Positions 56,308 through 64,000 of a DNA stretch of 64,000 nt are shown piece after piece. The notes below the pieces were generated by a model. The model was not told where the DNA came from. It was given only the letters and a program-made list of their open reading frames with translations, and did no database searches. Both the position numbers and the translations under genes were made by a program. The stretch spans positions 2,203,001 through 2,267,000 of the forward strand of contig NZ_CP048410.1 in NCBI RefSeq assembly GCF_019357415.1. The letters are read 5' to 3'. This DNA comes from Gramella sp. MT6. GTDB taxonomy: Bacteria > Bacteroidota > Bacteroidia > Flavobacteriales > Flavobacteriaceae. The stretch's first letter is position 1, and the number at the start of each line of letters is the position of its first letter.

Positions 56308-56679
56308 TATTTACTATCCCCAGGATTGCATTCTTTTGCCAGCCTGTCATTTTGTTCGTAGAACTGGCATATGGCTGGGGAAGTAATCACCATATTTTAC
56401 CTGGTATCTTTTGCAGGAGTTGCGCTGCAGCATTGACCGGTTTCTATTTTACTGTCCCAGCATAGCAAACTTTTATATAACTGTTGATTCCACTGTTTAC
56501 TCCAACCACACTGGTAGTTTCATCTACAGGATGATCTGTCGGTTAAGCTATAAACCTGAATTTCTCCCGAAGTTTTCCAAACCCGATGGTTTAAAGCGAT
56601 ATAATTTTCGGCGAGGCCAATTTTATGAACGGAAGTGGGAAAGGGGTCACAATGATAACCTGCCGGATATATCTCACAA
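56308..56679 (-). pseudogene. Decayed reading frame downstream of MFS gene
   Basis: The 546-bp gap 56136-56681 holds no intact gene. On the minus strand, protein-like text runs from just after the MFS stop: YPAGYHCDPFPTSVHKIGLA, then LNHRVWKTSGEIQVYSLTD. In frame it is broken by TGA (near 56521) and TAA (near 56400), ending in CQFYEQNDRLAKECN before TAG at 56308. After a one-base shift, the stretch after SLTD also reads openly (VDETTSVVGVNSGINSYIKV). No start codon and no family recognised. It may be the remnant of a former operon partner. Positions 56136-56307 look empty. Confidence 0.35.
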
Positions 56680-56681
56680 AC

Positions 56682-57869
56682 TTACTTATTTCCGCCTGGC
56701 TTATTACGGAAGAGGTAGATCAATCCCAAGACTGGTCCAAGTGCCAGAACTGTAAAGATAAGGGTTGGGGTAAACTGATTTATCAACGCATTTAGCAATT
56801 GAATACTGAAAATAGTAATGCTAAACCCTATACAGTTAACTATCGTTAAAGCCGTTCCCCGCGAATTGGCAGAGGTATTTTGTGCGACCAGGGTCGAGAA
56901 TAACGGAGAATCTGCAACAACTACCAATCCCCAGAAAATGAGGAAGCTGATCAATATAATTTCGGAATCAATGAAGAAGATCAATGGTGAAATTAAACAA
57001 CAAAGGCCAGATAGAAATAGTGCAGCTCCGGCTGTTATTTTAACGCCTATTTTTTCTGAAATATAACCACCCAGGACACAAGCCAAGCCGCCAAACCCGA
57101 TAATCAGAAAAGAGATTAGGGATATGCTGAATTCGGCTGCTGGATGAAACTGTTTATAAAAGCCTAGTATTGCCGGTACGAAAGCCCAGAAGGCATAAAG
57201 CTCCCACATATGACCGAAATAACCAAAAGCAGCGGAACGAAAGTCTGTATTTTTAAAGATCTTGAAGATCAGGCTTAAATCAGGTTTTTGAAGACAGGTT
57301 CTAAAAGGGCCGTTAGGTACAAATGCCAATATCAGTATCCCTCCAAAAACTGCCAAGCCAGAAGTAAAATAGATAACCGATCTCCAATTCAGGTCAATAC
57401 TACCCGAAATTTCTTTTAAAAGATGCGGGAAAGCCGTGCCGAGAACCAAAGCACCTACCAGGTAGCCAAGGGATCGTCCCAGGCCCTTATCAAAATAATC
57501 TGAAGCTATCTTCATTCCTACCGGATAAATTCCTGCCAGGCTAACACCTGTGAGGAACCTGAAGCCCAATAGACTTATGAAAATGTTGTTGTCTAATAGG
57601 ATTCCGGCATTAAATATTGCTCCAAGAATGGCAGAAAAGAAGAATACTTTTGAAGGAGAAAACCTGTCTGAAATGGTTAAAAATGCGAAGCTTAAAGTTC
57701 CAAGTATAAACCCGAACTGGACAGCTGAAGTTAGATGTCCCAGGGCTTCGGTTTTTAATTGAAATTCGTTTACCAGATCAGGCATTACTGCGTTACCGGC
57801 AAACCAGAGTGAAGTACAGCAGAATTGTGCTATAACGATAACAGGTAATATCCTTGAAGTTTCTCTCAA
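56682..57869 (-). CDS. MFS transporter
   Basis: 395 residues, about 12 hydrophobic helices. LVNEFQLKTEALGHLTSAVQFGFILGTLSFAFLTISDRFSPSKVFF has the helix 2-3 loop motif typical of the major facilitator superfamily; LTGVSLAGIYPVGMKIASDYF resembles the helix 4-5 region. Inner membrane; substrate unknown. It is followed downstream by a decayed reading frame. About 55 bp separates its ATG from the upstream S9 peptidase stop; both run in the same direction. Confidence 0.88.
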   Translation of the reverse strand: MRETSRILPVIVIAQFCCTSLWFAGNAVMPDLVNEFQLKTEALGHLTSAVQFGFILGTLSFAFLTISDRFSPSKVFFFSAILGAIFNAGILLDNNIFISLLGFRFLTGVSLAGIYPVGMKIASDYFDKGLGRSLGYLVGALVLGTAFPHLLKEISGSIDLNWRSVIYFTSGLAVFGGILILAFVPNGPFRTCLQKPDLSLIFKIFKNTDFRSAAFGYFGHMWELYAFWAFVPAILGFYKQFHPAAEFSISLISFLIIGFGGLACVLGGYISEKIGVKITAGAALFLSGLCCLISPLIFFIDSEIILISFLIFWGLVVVADSPLFSTLVAQNTSANSRGTALTIVNCIGFSITIFSIQLLNALINQFTPTLIFTVLALGPVLGLIYLFRNKPGGNK

Positions 57870-57924
57870 TTATAGATATACTTATAGGATATTACCTGTT
57901 TCATATTAGGCAATATTAATAAAA

Positions 57925-59826
57925 TTAATCCTTCAAATTTGGATCTGGGAGGTTTACATCTTCATCTTTCAGGTATTTGTCAAGGAATAGCCGTATTTGC
58001 CTGTAACCCTTGATCTCATTTTCTTTCTTGATAAAACCATGACCTTCGTCAGGGAAAACCATGTATTCTACAGGCACCTCATTTTTTCTAATCGCTTCCA
58101 CGATCTCATCAGACTCTACTTGTAAAACTCTTGGGTCATTCGCTCCCTGAAGAACCATTACCGGATTTTTTACATTTTCAGCATGAAATAATGGCGATAT
58201 TTTCTTCAACCGGATAGAATCCTGGGTATTTGGATCTCCCATTTCTTCATAAAGCGCCTTTTTGAAAGATTCCCAATAAGGTGGGATCGATCTTAAGGTA
58301 CGTAACCAGTTGGTCACACCAAATATATTTACACCTACCTCAAATTCGTCTGGTGCAAATGTCATCGCTGCCATGGTCATATAACCACCATAACTTCCGC
58401 CTATGATCCCGATCTGGTTTTCATTAATATAATCCTGTGATGCTAACCATTTTTTACCATAGATCACATCCTGAAGATCTTTTTCACCGTGGTTCTGGTC
58501 ATCCATTTTATAAAAACTGGCTCCATAACCACTGCTTCCCCGGTTGTTTACTGCTAATACAGCGTAACCATGGTTTACCAGATATTGGATCAGGGCAAAA
58601 TAGCCAACCCTGGATTGGCCACCCGGACCACCATGAACCCACACTAGCGCAGGAACTTTTTTATCTGCTGAAGCATTCAGCGGTTTATAGTAGATCGCCG
58701 GAATCTCGAGCCCATCGAAAGATTTATATCTCACTACTTCTGCAGAAACAAGATCATTAGGATCAATTTCCGGATTCAGCGTATTGGTGAGTTTCTTCAT
58801 CTCTCCACTTTTCATATTATAAACGTAGAGATTTGTAGGCGTCTTAGAGGTTCCTACATATAGTACCAGTTTTTCTTCGCTTTTAGAAAAGGAAGCTCCC
58901 AGAATGTTGCCATCTTTGATCTCAGGGATATTTAATTCCTTGCCGGTTTTGTTATCTATCAGTACAAGTTTGTTGGCCCCATCCTCATTGATTCCGATCA
59001 CTCTGTAAGAACCATTTTCGCTAAGACCACTGTACATTACATCCCAGTTGGTTTCGTAGAGCACTTCAGATTCTCCAGTTTCCACGTCATAAGACATTAA
59101 TTTGCTGAATTCACCTCCATGGTTGGTGGTGTAATACATTTCGGTTTCTTCAGGATTGAATCCACTGGCGCTGTAATTGAACCCAGGTTTGGAAATTTCT
59201 GTTTTTTCTCCTGTTTCCCGGTCAAGAAGGAATAATTTATTTTCGCTGGTGGTTATAGGCTGGGCCAGTGCAATATATTTCCCAGAATCTGATATTCCGG
59301 AAAGGGAATATCCTTCAGAATTTTCATAGAGCAACTCAGTTTCCCAGGTGCCAATTTTCATTCGGTAAAGATCAAAGAATTGAGGATTGCGTTTATTGGA
59401 ACTATAATACATGTACTCCTTGTCTCCACTCCATCCGGCAAAATTAGCTTTTTCCTTTTCACCTGTGGTAAGCTCCTGGGTTGTTCCGTCCTCCTTTAAC
59501 AGGTAAAGATGGTCTATCTCATTGCCACCTTTATCTGCGGAATAAACGATATCTGAAGTTTCCGGAACGTAATCTACTGCAAAAAGGGACTCATCTTTGG
59601 AGTCGGTAACGGCTTTCTTACTGCCATCGGCAATATTGATCTCGTAAACATTGAAGATCCCGGACTCATCACTACTGGTTAGAATTTTTGATTCGTCGGC
59701 AGAAAAGTCTGCGCCAGAAATACGTGTGTTTTCATAGAATTGTTCGATGCTATATTTTTTCGGCTCCTTGTCCTGAGCGAATAGCGAAATTCCGAACAAA
59801 AAAATTAAAAGATTCAATTTCTTCAT
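57925..59826 (-). CDS. S9 family serine peptidase (prolyl oligopeptidase / acylaminoacyl peptidase-like), secreted
   Basis: 633 residues, signal peptide ending LFAQ. N-terminal seven-bladed beta-propeller (about 30-365) with the repeats characteristic of TolB/DPP-type propellers, and a C-terminal alpha/beta-hydrolase: oxyanion strand WVHGGPGGQSRVG near 395, nucleophile GIIGGSYGGYMTM near 475, acid GANDPRVL, and His in DEGHGF near 605. Cleaves oligopeptides in the periplasm. Confidence 0.92.
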   Translation of the reverse strand: MKKLNLLIFLFGISLFAQDKEPKKYSIEQFYENTRISGADFSADESKILTSSDESGIFNVYEINIADGSKKAVTDSKDESLFAVDYVPETSDIVYSADKGGNEIDHLYLLKEDGTTQELTTGEKEKANFAGWSGDKEYMYYSSNKRNPQFFDLYRMKIGTWETELLYENSEGYSLSGISDSGKYIALAQPITTSENKLFLLDRETGEKTEISKPGFNYSASGFNPEETEMYYTTNHGGEFSKLMSYDVETGESEVLYETNWDVMYSGLSENGSYRVIGINEDGANKLVLIDNKTGKELNIPEIKDGNILGASFSKSEEKLVLYVGTSKTPTNLYVYNMKSGEMKKLTNTLNPEIDPNDLVSAEVVRYKSFDGLEIPAIYYKPLNASADKKVPALVWVHGGPGGQSRVGYFALIQYLVNHGYAVLAVNNRGSSGYGASFYKMDDQNHGEKDLQDVIYGKKWLASQDYINENQIGIIGGSYGGYMTMAAMTFAPDEFEVGVNIFGVTNWLRTLRSIPPYWESFKKALYEEMGDPNTQDSIRLKKISPLFHAENVKNPVMVLQGANDPRVLQVESDEIVEAIRKNEVPVEYMVFPDEGHGFIKKENEIKGYRQIRLFLDKYLKDEDVNLPDPNLKD

Positions 59827-59930
59827 TTTCGTTGGTTATTGGTTAGGTAAATAGTTTGAATGATTCGAAACCAACTAAAGGTACAAAAATGATTTTTTCA
59901 GAATAAATGAAATTTAGGGAATGTCTATTC

Positions 59931-60290
59931 TTAAAGGCGTTCCTGGTTGTTATTGGTAAGCTTATGTTCTTCTTTCCCGGTATGTTGCGTAGAGGCCGGC
60001 TCGAAAAGCATCACATGAACTTCTTCCTCAGCAATAGGTTTATGTTCAACCCCACGGGGTACTATAAAAAATTCATTTCCGGTTAGCTCTACGGTGCGAT
60101 CCCTGAACTCAATTTTCAGTTTTCCCTTAACTATCCAAAACATTTCGTCTTCATCTTCGTGGGAGTGCCAGATGAATTCACCTTTTAATTTGGCTAATTT
60201 TACTTGCTGCCCATTCAATTCGCCCACAATTCTCGGATTCCAATGATCTGAGAATTTTTCGAACTTTTCCTTTACGTTTACCTTATTCAT
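59931..60290 (-). CDS. Cupin domain protein
   Basis: 119 residues. Cupin fold with metal-binding set HSHEDEDEMFW (H-x-H...E) and ELTGNEFFIVPRGVEHKP carrying the second His. C-terminal tail is polar. Metal-dependent enzyme or sensor with unknown ligand. Runs with the NTF2-like gene (2-bp gap). Confidence 0.85.
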   Translation of the reverse strand: MNKVNVKEKFEKFSDHWNPRIVGELNGQQVKLAKLKGEFIWHSHEDEDEMFWIVKGKLKIEFRDRTVELTGNEFFIVPRGVEHKPIAEEEVHVMLFEPASTQHTGKEEHKLTNNNQERL

Positions 60291-60292
60291 TT

Positions 60293-60787
60293 CTATTCGG
60301 GATTTTTATGGTCGTAACTTAAAACTCTTTTCAAGATCCATTCATTATTCAATAATATCCACACATGGGTAAATTTAGCAGAACTCGTTTTGTACAATTC
60401 CTTATTTGGTTCATTTATATAAAAATCGTGAACTCCCTGTTGGATTGCACCATACAATTCTCCGTTTTCATATAAAGGAAATACTTTAAGGCTTCCAGGG
60501 ATAAGTTTCCTGATAGGTTTCTTTTCCTGATTACCGCAGATATTATTTCTTACCGCATTTAAAAAATCTTCCTTATTGGTGGTTAAGCCACCCTGGTCAT
60601 GATAGAATTCAAGATCTTCGCTAATAAAATTCTCATAAGCATTGATCTTACATTGATTGAATCCGAGGTCGAATAACAAACTGTCGCGAGCTTTCAGGTC
60701 CTTGTAAAGTTTAGAATCATGACTCACCTGCGCAAATAATAACTGCAGGGAAAATATACAGATTAGTGATAGAAGTGCCTTTTTCAT
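60293..60787 (-). CDS. DUF4440/NTF2-like secreted protein
   Basis: 164 residues, signal peptide ending LFAQ. DSLLFDLGFNQCKINAYENFISEDLEFYHDQGGLTTNKEDFLNAV is the DUF4440/SnoaL-like N-terminal pattern, ending in HVWILLNNEWILKRVLSYDH. Unknown function; exported. Its ATG shares one base with the end of the esterase gene upstream, so they are co-translated. Related in fold to the 36756 protein, not adjacent. Confidence 0.82.
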   Translation of the reverse strand: MKKALLSLICIFSLQLLFAQVSHDSKLYKDLKARDSLLFDLGFNQCKINAYENFISEDLEFYHDQGGLTTNKEDFLNAVRNNICGNQEKKPIRKLIPGSLKVFPLYENGELYGAIQQGVHDFYINEPNKELYKTSSAKFTHVWILLNNEWILKRVLSYDHKNPE

Positions 60788-61602
60788 TAGTTGATCGATT
60801 TATTGCTTAATAGCCAGAGATAGGAATCGGCGAAATTCTGGCTCCATAAGCTTTCATTATGCTTTCCTCCTTCGACAAAATTGATTTTAAAATTTTCAGC
60901 TTTCAAGCCTTTAGCAGTAAGGATAGAAATCATTTTTTTCAGATCTGGCAGCATTTCTTCAGATTCTTCAGTACCTACCAGAAAATAATATTTGGTATCG
61001 GGATTTAAATCAGCTTCCTTTCCAAATTCATAGATCTTTTCACTGAACCAAAAAGAGGGGGAGTAAATTCCGGCCATTCCAAAGGTATCGGAAAACTTTA
61101 AAGTAGCATAGAAAGAAACCAGGCCGCCAAGCGAAGACCCGAAAATTCCAGTATGCTCATATTCAGCTAAAGTTCTGTAATTGCTGTCTACGTAAGGTTT
61201 CAACTCATTAACAATAAAATCAAGATAGGCATCTGCACTCCCGCCACCGTATTTGTCGTGAGGAAATGGAGTAAGTTCATTGATCCTTTTATTGCCACCA
61301 TGTTCAATTCCAATGATTATAGCTTCAGGTTGCCCGATGCTGTCCAGGCTTTCATCTACTTTCCACTCACCAACATAAGAGGTTTCACGGTCAAAAAGAT
61401 TCTGGCCATCATGCATATAAATTACCGGGTATTTCTTTTCTGAAGCATCATAACTTTCAGGCAAATAGACCCAGATCTTTTTCAGGGTATCCAATTTTGT
61501 AGCTCTTATTTCAAAAGAACTTACATTTTTTGAAGCGGTACTTTGAGCTATACTATTCAGGTTAAATAGTAAAATGAGGCATAAAGACAGAAATCGATTC
61601 AT
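60787..61602 (-). CDS. Secreted esterase (alpha/beta-hydrolase, esterase D/IroE type)
   Basis: 271 residues, signal peptide ending SIAQ. KIWVYLPESYDASEKKYPVIYMHDGQNLFD, GEWKVDESLDS, AIIIGIEHGGNKR, and nucleophile GIFGSSLGGLVSFYATLKF belong to the PF00756 putative esterase family; FVEGGKHNESLW near the C-terminus carries the His. Exported hydrolase of an ester (siderophore, glucoside or polyester; not determined). Heads the esterase-NTF2-cupin run. Confidence 0.88.
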   Translation of the reverse strand: MNRFLSLCLILLFNLNSIAQSTASKNVSSFEIRATKLDTLKKIWVYLPESYDASEKKYPVIYMHDGQNLFDRETSYVGEWKVDESLDSIGQPEAIIIGIEHGGNKRINELTPFPHDKYGGGSADAYLDFIVNELKPYVDSNYRTLAEYEHTGIFGSSLGGLVSFYATLKFSDTFGMAGIYSPSFWFSEKIYEFGKEADLNPDTKYYFLVGTEESEEMLPDLKKMISILTAKGLKAENFKINFVEGGKHNESLWSQNFADSYLWLLSNKSIN

Positions 61603-61751
61603 TAGAATTCGAGGTTTTGATCACTTCAAAATAAAGCTAAGTTTAAACAAAAAGCAATAAATATAATTTTTACCGCTTTTTAACAACCAAGGCCAATAAT
61701 ATATGGCTCTTCATTTCGTTTGAACTTATGAAAGTTTTAAAAACCAGAACT

Positions 61752-62516
61752 ATGAAAAATTTGAGAAAATTTGGGTTTATCCTGGGAGGTCTTTGTCTTT
61801 TGAGCGCCTGCAGTGATGATGATAATGACCCAGGAAATGAAGTTGACCTGGATGCACGTTTTTTTAATGCTGATGTACATGTTAGTACTTCCAGTCTCCC
61901 ACAGGATATCCTCGATTACGTAACTACCAATTATCCGGATGCTACGATAAGGGAAGCTGAGATAGAGGATAATAACAATTTCGAGGTCTATCTTAGTAAT
62001 GGCCTGGAGCTTATATTCGATGAAGATGGTAATTTTCTAGGGATAGATGATGACAACGATGATGATTTTGGTGACGAACATCTTTCAAATTCAGAGATCC
62101 CTCAAAACATTCTTGATTTTATAGATCAATATTTTCCTGGATCAGAAATCGATGAGGCCGAGATAGAGAATAACGGAAATTATGAAATAGAGCTGGAAGA
62201 TGACGTGGAACTAATTTTTGATTCTGACGGGAATTTCCTGGGCAGGGGAGAAGATGAAAATGAAGACGACGATGACGACGAAGATATAAACCCGGCAGAC
62301 CTACCTCAAAATATCCTGGATTATATAAGCGAAAATTATCCCGATAATTCAATTATTGAAGCAGAATTAGAGGATGATGGCGAATATGAAGTTACACTGA
62401 ATAATGGTGTAGAGCTGGAATTTGATTCCGAAGGAAATTTTCTTAGCGCCGAAGACGGTAACGGGGAAGATGACGACGACGATGACGATGATGAAAATGA
62501 CTCAGAAGACGATTAG
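61752..62516 (+). CDS. Triple PepSY-like acidic lipoprotein
   Basis: 254 residues from ATG 61752; MKNLRKFGFILGGLCLLSAC is a lipoprotein signal (Cys20), whereas an earlier ATG (61728) adds eight residues. The mature protein holds three homologous repeats of about 55 residues, each beginning LPQ(D/N)ILDY/F and containing EAEIE/EAELE and ending in a D/S-x-GNFL turn (roughly residues 45-100, 105-165, 170-230). They resemble the PepSY-like DUF2874 family of Bacteroidetes. Very Asp/Glu-rich, with two low-complexity acidic stretches, one at the C-terminus. Ca2+ binding or surface display is an inference. Confidence 0.82.
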   Translation: MKNLRKFGFILGGLCLLSACSDDDNDPGNEVDLDARFFNADVHVSTSSLPQDILDYVTTNYPDATIREAEIEDNNNFEVYLSNGLELIFDEDGNFLGIDDDNDDDFGDEHLSNSEIPQNILDFIDQYFPGSEIDEAEIENNGNYEIELEDDVELIFDSDGNFLGRGEDENEDDDDDEDINPADLPQNILDYISENYPDNSIIEAELEDDGEYEVTLNNGVELEFDSEGNFLSAEDGNGEDDDDDDDDENDSEDD

Positions 62517-62534
62517 ACCCGTTCTCTATTAAAT

Positions 62535-62565
62535 AAAAAGGACCCTTTACGGGTCTTTTTTTATT
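62535..62565. terminator. Bidirectional terminator
   Basis: AAAAAGGACCC, TTTA loop, GGGTCTTTTTTT around 62536-62562. Short but with strong A/T runs on both sides; ends the PepSY-like gene and the convergent kinase-like gene. Confidence 0.75.
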
Positions 62566-63835
62566 TGCATTCGAAGCATCTCAAAAGAGTAGATCCTTCC
62601 AGTTCCAGATCTTCAGAACCTTTCAATGGTTCTTCCAGCCCTCCCTGTTCCTGGATAATGGAGTGAAAAGCTTTCGCATATTCGAGCAAATGATCTCTCC
62701 TGCTTTTAATTTTTTCACTTATTTCAGCCTGATCTAATTTGGCGATCTCCTCTGGCCATACCTTGAAAGCTTCCGTGATGGCTTCATCGGTAAGGGATTT
62801 CTGAAGTTGGCTGGCCTGTTCCAAATAGGTCTCTTCGGGGGTATACAGTAAAAAGTACCTGTCGAAAGGATATACCAGTCCCGGCATATAATCGATTTCC
62901 TTTTTAAAGGGTCTTACCAGGGGTTCAATATTTTCATTAGTAATGATTGAGGGAATCACCCCGCTGAGGTTAAAAAATGCATTATCACGATCTCCAGCCA
63001 GAGGAACAGCTTTCACTTTATTACCTTCTTTTTGCAAAACCCATCCCCATTGTTCGGCATGCCGATCCCAGTCCCCAATAAGAAGATCGAATAACCGGGT
63101 CTTGATAAGAGAAGCCCGGTCAATGCTTATTTTATCTCCTTTTTCCTTTTTCAATTCTTGGAGATCTTTGGTTTCTACAATTTCATCGACATTTTCAAGG
63201 GAGGTCCAGTTGTTCTTACTTTCGGTCTCAAATTCCAGAAGGAAAAGTCGGTTGCCGTATTTTTCGTTATACTCTCCTAAAACTTCCTGTTTCGGAATAA
63301 AATACATGGTTGGATGGGTATGCAAAACACCGGCAATATCTGAAAGCCTGGCCGACAAGATAGCACCAAAAGGATGCTGAGCAGAAATTCCGTCTACAAT
63401 GATATTCTCAAGGCCAAGATCTTCTGCCACTTCGGGGATCAATTTTTTCGGGTCTTTGGTGACACTTCTTAAGGTGTAAACAGTTCCATCTTTACTCTCT
63501 AATTTCAATGAGTGGGTTTGCTTTCCGCCTCCTTCTTTTTTGATCTTCACTCCACCTTTTAAAGTATCTAAAAAAGTGATAGGAACCTTTACCGGAGTGG
63601 ACCATGCTTCGCGGTAATTCTTACCCTGCATGAAATCTTTGAGAATATTGCCTTCATACAGACTGCTGGGAGCAACCAGAACCGAATCATGATCTTTAAA
63701 ATCCACATTTTCCAGATCTTCGTAATTCTTTATCTCACAGGTTTTAAATTCCTTATCGGTGCTGGAAACCGACCAATAAACCAGGGCGATAAATACGATG
63801 AAAAGAATTGCGACGAAGGCAAGTATTTTTTTCAT
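62561..63835 (-). CDS. Membrane-anchored protein with atypical kinase-like motifs
   Basis: 424 residues. Single N-terminal membrane segment (about 4-24), rest predicted periplasmic. Possible glycine loop and lysine: GGGKQTHSL near 102-110 and YTLRSVTKDP near 120-129; DWDRH at 255-259 within LIGDWDRHAEQWGW; and GDRDNAFFNL near 281-290. The D-x-D-R-H...Q/N and D-R-D-x-A-F pairs look like the catalytic and metal loops of HipA/Fam20/PI-kinase-like atypical kinases. I recall similar motifs after calcineurin-like domains in Bacteroidetes. Function unproven; could be a secreted kinase. Confidence 0.65.
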   Translation of the reverse strand: MKKILAFVAILFIVFIALVYWSVSSTDKEFKTCEIKNYEDLENVDFKDHDSVLVAPSSLYEGNILKDFMQGKNYREAWSTPVKVPITFLDTLKGGVKIKKEGGGKQTHSLKLESKDGTVYTLRSVTKDPKKLIPEVAEDLGLENIIVDGISAQHPFGAILSARLSDIAGVLHTHPTMYFIPKQEVLGEYNEKYGNRLFLLEFETESKNNWTSLENVDEIVETKDLQELKKEKGDKISIDRASLIKTRLFDLLIGDWDRHAEQWGWVLQKEGNKVKAVPLAGDRDNAFFNLSGVIPSIITNENIEPLVRPFKKEIDYMPGLVYPFDRYFLLYTPEETYLEQASQLQKSLTDEAITEAFKVWPEEIAKLDQAEISEKIKSRRDHLLEYAKAFHSIIQEQGGLEEPLKGSEDLELEGSTLLRCFECK

Positions 63836-63946
63836 TTAAGATCTGTTTATAGATTTTCGGAAAATAAAACTATGACTTTACTACCTTATTAAAGGAAATG
63901 AAAAGTTATAATATTCAAAAAAATAATTCTGAATATTGCTCAAAAC

Positions 63947-64000
63947 CTAAATAGCAGCCTTAATCCATTTGTAGTTCACTTCGTTTATTCCGGAGATCTG
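63947..64000 (-). CDS. Possible C-terminal end of a minus-strand gene (cut by window edge)
   Basis: Read on the minus strand, 17 open codons ending QISGINEVNYKWIKAAI and a TAG stop at 63947-63949. The frame is open to the edge and fits local strand direction, but too little is present to name a family. Confidence 0.35.
   Translation of the reverse strand, partial: QISGINEVNYKWIKAAI

Noticed and set aside
56411..56755. Plus-strand open frame of 114 codons in the MFS/DUF4168 gap
   Set aside because: It overlaps the MFS 3' end antisense and reads unlike a protein; the minus strand in the same place shows more protein-like text.
62943..63380. Plus-strand open frame of 145 codons inside the kinase-like gene
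   Set aside because: Shadow of the minus-strand coding frame; Ser/Arg/Leu-rich without motif.

Overview
The window looks like core chromosome of a marine Flavobacteriaceae bacterium. A Gramella/Christiangramia-like genome is my best guess, from protein flavour only. Clues are low GC, Bacteroidetes-type promoters (TTG about 19 nt before TAnnTTTG), near-absence of Shine-Dalgarno sites, many lipoproteins of the form MKK...C-S/N-D-D, a TonB-linked beta-barrel protein, and the rpmB-rpmG-DUF4295-ftsY cluster that is a Bacteroidetes hallmark. I see no phage, insertion sequence, CRISPR array, rRNA or tRNA, and no classical defence island.

Layout. 1-6.4 kb: fumarylacetoacetase (partial), glyA, a thioesterase and glutaminyl cyclase pair, the small SRP RNA with an excellent promoter, a short-chain dehydrogenase, a transaldolase and a cysteine-free TlpA-like lipoprotein. 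6.5-19.1 kb: an ABC-F ATPase with one degenerate ATP site, a TonB-family barrel, a CoA-binding protein, a sodium symporter, recR, a lipoyl E2 acyltransferase, a DnaQ-like exonuclease, a FAH-family hydrolase, an orphan Hpt protein and cinA. 19.3-26.5 kb: rpmB-rpmG-DUF4295-ftsY, then amidase, small membrane protein and D-amino acid transaminase, a P1 peptidase and rimO. 26.5-33.5 kb (minus strand): a DUF2459 protein and large secreted M16 and M14 metallopeptidases, then a secreted esterase.

33.7-47.1 kb: bshC (bacillithiol) followed by a PLP decarboxylase; a guaA - LysM/periplasmic-binding protein - osmC - DUF922 operon; nitronate monooxygenase, mnmA, small lipoproteins, a MORN-repeat protein and a tandem FAS1 lipoprotein. 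47.3-53.1 kb (minus strand): pyrG-yidC, and a compact overlapping signalling operon (AhpD-like protein, GAF sensor with a histidine phosphotransfer domain but no ATPase domain, single-domain response regulator, DUF3820 protein). 53.3-64 kb: a GH3-family ligase, a secreted HExxH peptidase, DUF4168, a decayed reading frame, an MFS transporter, an S9 peptidase, cupin/NTF2/esterase genes, a triple PepSY-like acidic lipoprotein, and a membrane-anchored protein with atypical-kinase-like motifs.

Most genes are housekeeping or cell-envelope/secreted hydrolase functions. The items most worth a second look are the ATPase-less sensor operon, the DWDRH kinase-like protein, the half-degenerate ABC-F protein, the LysM x4/periplasmic-binding fusion, the decayed locus near 56.5 kb, and several genes whose promoter -7 box sits directly in front of the start codon (predicted leaderless mRNAs). 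Functions come from motif recognition by eye; no database search was possible.
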